64,000 bases of DNA, from positions 24,505,675 through 24,569,674 of the forward strand of contig NC_049981.1 in the NCBI RefSeq assembly GCF_000003815.2, written 5' to 3'. Positions 59,024 to 64,000 of this stretch are shown piece after piece (the first letter of the stretch is position 1; each line of letters opens with the position of its first letter). The notes below the pieces were generated by a model. That model was not told where the DNA came from and did no database searches. It worked only from the letters and a program-made list of their open reading frames with translations. Source of the DNA: Branchiostoma floridae (taxonomy: Eukaryota > Chordata > Leptocardii > Amphioxiformes > Branchiostomatidae). Made by a program: the position numbers and the translations under genes.

Positions 59024-62000
59024 AGACTCGATAAAACTTCTATACGAAGAAAGTTCCGTCTAAGTTCCGTCTCACCAAGTGTTCCGCACACAACCCTGCT
59101 GTCTCAGGTTAAGAGTCCTGACTGCCTCGCGATCGTACCGCAGTCCTTAATAACGGCTGTCGCGGAGGAAATTGCACGGAGTTGATCCGTAAATTAGTCT
59201 AGCTTGTTTCTTTCCCCTTCCCGATATCAGGTCGCCATGATTGGAAGTGCGATATGAAAGTGTAGGTATAATTCAGTCATGTGGGCGGCGTCCAACTGGG
59301 ATGAGTATTTACACGGAGCACTTAGCCGTCTTTCCCCGACCCACTAGAGAGGGGATTGACGATGTCCCCTTAGATTATTCTCTAACTATATTAAACCTTC
59401 ACCAGATTCCAGGCTTTGAGAAAAGAATGTTGTTTTCGGTACTAAAGCTCGCTAATTAGTGTAGAGTTTCGTCTTGATAGCGTTTCAGTCATTAAGTTCT
59501 CACCAGCGGTTATCCCCGGTAAAGTCTTATATCAGAGGCCTGCAATCGAACCATCTGTAAATTTGAAAAGACCACAGCTCGTTTTGCTGGGCTGGGAGAA
59601 ATGCGGGGCATCTTGCTGGTTACACCGCGTGGTTTATCCAGGGTGTTACAAAGTAAAGTCTGCTGTGTCCAGCCCGACTCTATTACGATGGCGCCAGGCC
59701 GAAACAGAAAAACGCGCCCGACTATTTCGCGCATCTGTGTGCCCAAGACATCGTTAGGGACCTTCTAGACATAGAAGGCGGGAAGAAGACGTCTCGTTAT
59801 TTTACAAAGCCGTCCCCGATAAGGTCTTCTCTTCTTTTAAGGACCAACCTTAAGGACCTTTTCTTCTGTAAAGGACCCCTTACAAAAAGTTGCAAGCAAG
59901 GGTTTGCAATTGTTTTATTACAATCCGCGTAACAGTCCCTTTTCATGTTTCCTATTTCCTTTTTTTCCTAACTATCCTAATACTTATTAGGTATGAAAAT
60001 TTGAATACCATAGATTCTTTATTCACAATTGGTGTATGATTTAAATTAGCTAAGAAGTGACGGTTTCCAGCCGTCAGACGTTTGTAGGACGGACGTATTA
60101 GAACCTTAATGTGTCAGTGATCGCGTTGGCCGGTTTTGGAGGAACTCTTAAATCTGTTTGCCCCGGTGGATAAGGGAAGGGGACCCACCCCGGACCACGC
60201 CCAGGCAGACGGCAGACGTCCTTAACACTGACGTGTAGAATTGACGAGAAAATAACTGAAGACAGGAGCGCTAGGCTACCGACAAGCCCGTCGCAAACAA
60301 CGTGGGAGTTAGTACAAGTAGCCATAGAAGCAACCAACCACATATTGAACGCCAAACTACTTTGTCAGAGCTAACAGTAGTAACAAAAGTTATACCTCAG
60401 TCACTGACGGAAAACAGTGGACGCCATCTCAAACATATGACCGTTCACAAAACGTATCCAGTTGCTTGAGTAACGTTTGTATTGTGTATCTTAGTACATG
60501 AATGTCTGTTTTCTATTGACAAGTAACAAGTACAGTCTTTAGATTACGGACATTTTGTAGGGTTCGGGTGCAAAAGATACATAGCATTTTCAGGTATGTA
60601 ACCCAATGAAGATTTGCAGATGAATTCTACATTTGCAATTAGTACAAGTTTCCAATCATGACTGCGATGACACAACACGCTTTATGAAATGTCAAACTCT
60701 CCCCACACACATGCTGGCCTATTCTGTCATAGCTTGTCTTCACAAGTACTGATAAGCCTTACAAAGTACATGTACTCCTGTCGAAAAATAGTCCTGGATT
60801 TTATTTCTTACTCGGTGCGTAGCAAATTGCACTTCTATCCCTTTACATATTCTAAACGTTGTCTAATGTCGTCAAATTTATCATTGTCAACGTTTGAGAT
60901 AAATGTGTTTTGTTTGATGTAATTAATCCACATGTAAGTCCTACTAGACTAAACATTCACACAAATAATTAGCCTGGCATCAAAAACCTACTATAAATCT
61001 TGGCCGTCACCGCCTGAGATTGGTGAGAGGCCATCTTAAAACAGATTTGTTGTGTTGATTCTTGCTCGTAATGGAGAAAGAACGGATACAAGTCTTGTCT
61101 ATGGAACAATGCTATATTCGACCCTTTTCCGGCTAAGCGTATGCAGCACTGTCGTACCACACGTTTTCTGAATAAGAGGCCATTGTTTTCAACAAAGTCG
61201 GCTTGTATACTAACAATTGGCAAAGGCCTAAGGCGGAAAATTATCCTGTCATACCTGTCATAAGGCTATCTTGATAGAACACAGAAGCATCAATCTACAA
61301 GAAGCATAACCCTAGACCGTGACTGGACTTGTGTTAAATGTTACTTGCCATTCTGAAAAGTGGTGCATATTACAATACTAGTAGTTCCACGTGGCGTTAC
61401 CAGTATTTGGATCAAAGAGTTGCAAAAGATATCAACTCACCGGCATTGCAGCAGCTTAAAGTTTAAGTACATACAGTGGAATAGGTTGTCTTCACAACAG
61501 CTTCTTCCCGCGAATACACAGAAATGCACTTATGTTCTCAAACAGGCCTGCAAACTTCGCTGTCCTCACCACGAAGTTACGGTATTAGAGCTCGCGGAAG
61601 AGTAAACTAGGCCGGTAAAATTATTAGCAACATGCTTTCACGGTCAAACTTTTTGGCACTAAAAGGAAGTTGCCAACCTTGTGTTAGAACGTGAACTTGT
61701 TCGATCCTCGCCCGCAGTGTCTTCTTGGAATTGCCGCGGAAACTTACAAGAGGGAACTGCGTCAATGGTAGAGGACGCCCCCATAGAATGGAGAGGCGAT
61801 CGCTTACAACGGGGTGGTATGGGTGAGGGACTCGAGCCCGTGTCCGTTGTTCCCAGGGCGCAAGCCCTGCTTACGTTTTGTTTGTACCCGCCAACTATCC
61901 GCGGCAGAATTGTGTGTGTGCGGTTGTCAGGGCATTTGGGTATCGAATCGGACGGTAACGTCACTATAACACCGGTCACATTCGTCGATCTTGTTGTCGC

Positions 62001-63429
62001 AGGATTTACAGCAAGGTTACAGCATAGCCGGCATGCAGTCGGAAAGGATTCTTTCTACAACTTTTTTCTGTCATCGCAAGAAATTTAGATTTTGCACGAC
62101 GCATCCACGGCTTTTCGATTTGCTACCGTAACCTGCGGTGTGGCAAGTATGACCGGAGCCCTCAAAACACCTCGGAAGGTTGACAACAATCTCTCTGCTA
62201 GAACTGTTACCCATGATACTTGGAGCACAATATGATTTTTTTCTAGGGAAAATGTTGACCAGAAGAAATCCAAGGGGACCCTTTTTCTTTTCGTGCTCTG
62301 GGAGATTATGAGGTATAGAAAAGATTAGATATTACATTAGACAACAGCTCAACATTCGTGGGAATGTTGTCCCCATTATTTGAAGCAAATGGTACTGGCA
62401 TCAAACTTTGATATGTATGCAAATAGAACGTATTGTGTCAAGAAGGCATTTGAACTGCTAAGCAGTATATAAAGTGCACGGCACACTAAACATATTCACT
62501 ACCCCAACCGCAAAGAAGTAACTTGACAACACTCTACATACAGCCGATCTCTAAAAGCTATGTACAAGCGGAGACATTCCTATTCATGTGCATTACCCTT
62601 TTCTTTTGTCAACTGGTACTTTTACACTTGTCTTCATATAATCTGCTGCTAAAGATTTCCGGATATTTTGAGTGGTGTAGGTACGTGATAGTCGACACGT
62701 ATACGTATATTCCGATATACTGATACATTATGCGCCCCATATCACACTATAAAGAAGTACATGACGATAGGGTGACCTTGTGACAACCGAAAAGTTCGAT
62801 ATGTAAAACAGTCCAGTTGTATCCCGAATAGCAATGTGATAAATGTAAGTTGTACCAAAGATATTCAACATCTAGACTTTTCTGTTGCTGCGCGCAAATG
62901 GCGTAACTTTAGGTATCAAGAATAGTCCCAAAACATTTGATCTTAGATTTGGATTTTTCTGCACGAGAAAAAAAACTTTACCAAAAATTCTCAACGCAGT
63001 TGGAAGAAAAGAAGCATATGTACAGCGAGGTGCAAAGCCCATGTATACATTAACTAAAATAAGTAATGTTATAAATTGATAAGTTTATTGCATGAATGCA
63101 TGGCTTTTCACTTGAACTAAGCTCGCATAGGTACGCACAATAAGACACATTTTACACTTGTTTTTTAAACTGTCGCACAACAAATCGACGTCTACTTCTC
63201 TCGTAGACTACAACTCCGTGAGTGTAAAAAGAGACAAAGTGGAGTCTACAACAGAAGTGTACTACAGCCTGTATTACACTTTTGTAAAAGATTTGACTTT
63301 ATTTTACCTTACACTCAGAAAAAAAGCTGTTGTCTGCGACAGATTTAGAACACTATGTTTGGTACGACAGTTAAAAAAAAAACAAGTGTATAGCGTCCCT
63401 TAGAGATTGTATAGGGCAAGGAGACTTAC

Positions 63430-63599
63430 CAGATCGTAGTGCGGCCGCTGTTTTACCCGGCCAACCCGAAGCGTGCGTCCGTAGCGGCTCTGGTGGTGCA
63501 CTGACGGGAGAGACAGACGGGGATCCTGTTCCGACTACTCGCCAAAGGTCACTACAGTAAACAAACGTGTGGATATCTCCGTTTTCCCACCAACAATAC
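63430..63599 (-). other. Candidate internal exon with strong splice sites
   Basis: The minus strand has acceptor TTTGTGTTTCTGTAG before 63599 and donor TCTG|GTAAGT after 63430, 170 bases apart, with one frame open throughout (begins YCWWENGDIHTFVY). The frame also stays open past both sites, so it could be coding or untranslated. The rest of the gene would be in or beyond this window. Not recognised. Confidence 0.3.
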
Positions 63600-64000
63600 C
63601 TACAGAAACACAAAGTAGACAGGTCAGACATACCATCCATCTACGCACGTCACCAACCATTTGTTTATTGTTTAGCCGTTGTTTGTTTTCATATCAAATA
63701 CGTTGTCAGTTTTTCATCGCCATTATTCAGTGGAAAATAACTTAATATAGTGCTATATTGCGAGAATATTTGATGAATATCAACCAGCAAGAAGTTTATA
63801 AGTAGAGCTAGGAAAGCTGATACGGTGTATCAAACGATTTAGTTCCGAATTTTGACAGACACGACCCGGAACTATGACATTTGGTCTAACATTCAAGTGT
63901 CTGCATGCTACACAAAAACGCGCGGACGCTTTCTGTGATAGTGTTAATGTCATGTTCTTACTGGGAAATTAGTGCGATGGCATTGCGATTTTAATCTAAC

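Larger units (their letters stand above)
55010..64000. other. Right flank; no gene firmly recognised
   Basis: AT-rich sequence with a few GC-richer islands (59,560-59,760; 60,110-60,240; 61,680-62,010; 63,440-63,560). Open frames in these islands, such as 61681-62088 plus and 60098-60355 minus, show no recognisable domain. Two segments with good minus-strand splice sites are listed separately. A hairpin, ATGGGTCCG paired with CGGACCCAT around an 8-base loop, lies at 57268-57293. An 18-base direct repeat with TTTCATGACGCAAAATGG lies near 57700-57736. Confidence 0.4.

Noticed and set aside
60098-60355. Minus-strand frame with a hydrophobic start resembling a signal peptide
   Set aside because: No splice or promoter support and no known family; the in-frame ATG is downstream of the frame start, and the tail looks like random GC-rich translation.
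61681-62088. 135-codon plus-strand frame with an overlapping 106-codon minus-strand frame
   Set aside because: Open on both strands in a GC-rich patch, no recognisable domain, and it contains GGACTCGAGCCC, suggestive of a tRNA-derived repeat. Not enough to call a gene.

Overview
Animal nuclear DNA with small exons, GT-AG introns, many tandem repeats and transposon remnants, and one 100-base run of N (19717-19816). The gene content points to a cephalochordate (amphioxus, Branchiostoma-like): a Dmbx homeobox gene with an intron between homeodomain residues 46 and 47, and a tandem cluster of TMEM175-like channel genes. No bacterial-style genes are present. The species call is inference from gene content and repeat style; no database was searched. 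All convincing genes lie on the minus strand.

Left part (1-39.2 kb): a head-to-tail TMEM175 cluster. Copy A (exon 1 at 1935-2018) runs off the left edge or is an orphan exon. Copy B (8595-22508) and copy C (24198-39079) can each be read as 20 coding exons giving 496 and 487 residues. All introns fall at matching places and phases in B and C, and 18 of 20 exon lengths are identical. Both proteins have the two-repeat, 12-helix layout of TMEM175, with a pore-helix motif RxxxFSD in the second repeat and a Y(A/S)D variant in the first. Copies A and B share a duplicated exon 1 plus upstream block. Intron 1 of B holds the assembly gap, a pair of about 240-base inverted repeats, a LINE fragment, a 183-base satellite and a possible alternative first exon.

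Two transposon-like families (about 1.1 kb and 1.4 kb) occur once near copy A and again, inverted, in the large intron 10 of copy C. That intron also has a tandem duplication and a 163-base repeat array.

Middle (39.2-43.7 kb): no gene recognised; scattered repeat remnants.

Right part (43.7-64 kb): Dmbx, five coding exons (43744-50528), 371 residues, with a complete K50 paired-class homeodomain and a C-terminal OAR motif. Upstream (50.5-64 kb) no further gene is firmly recognised. Several minus-strand segments with good splice sites, one behind a TATA box, are candidates for untranslated Dmbx exons or for an unrecognised neighbour. Nothing suggests that the TMEM175 cluster and Dmbx work together; they are simply adjacent.
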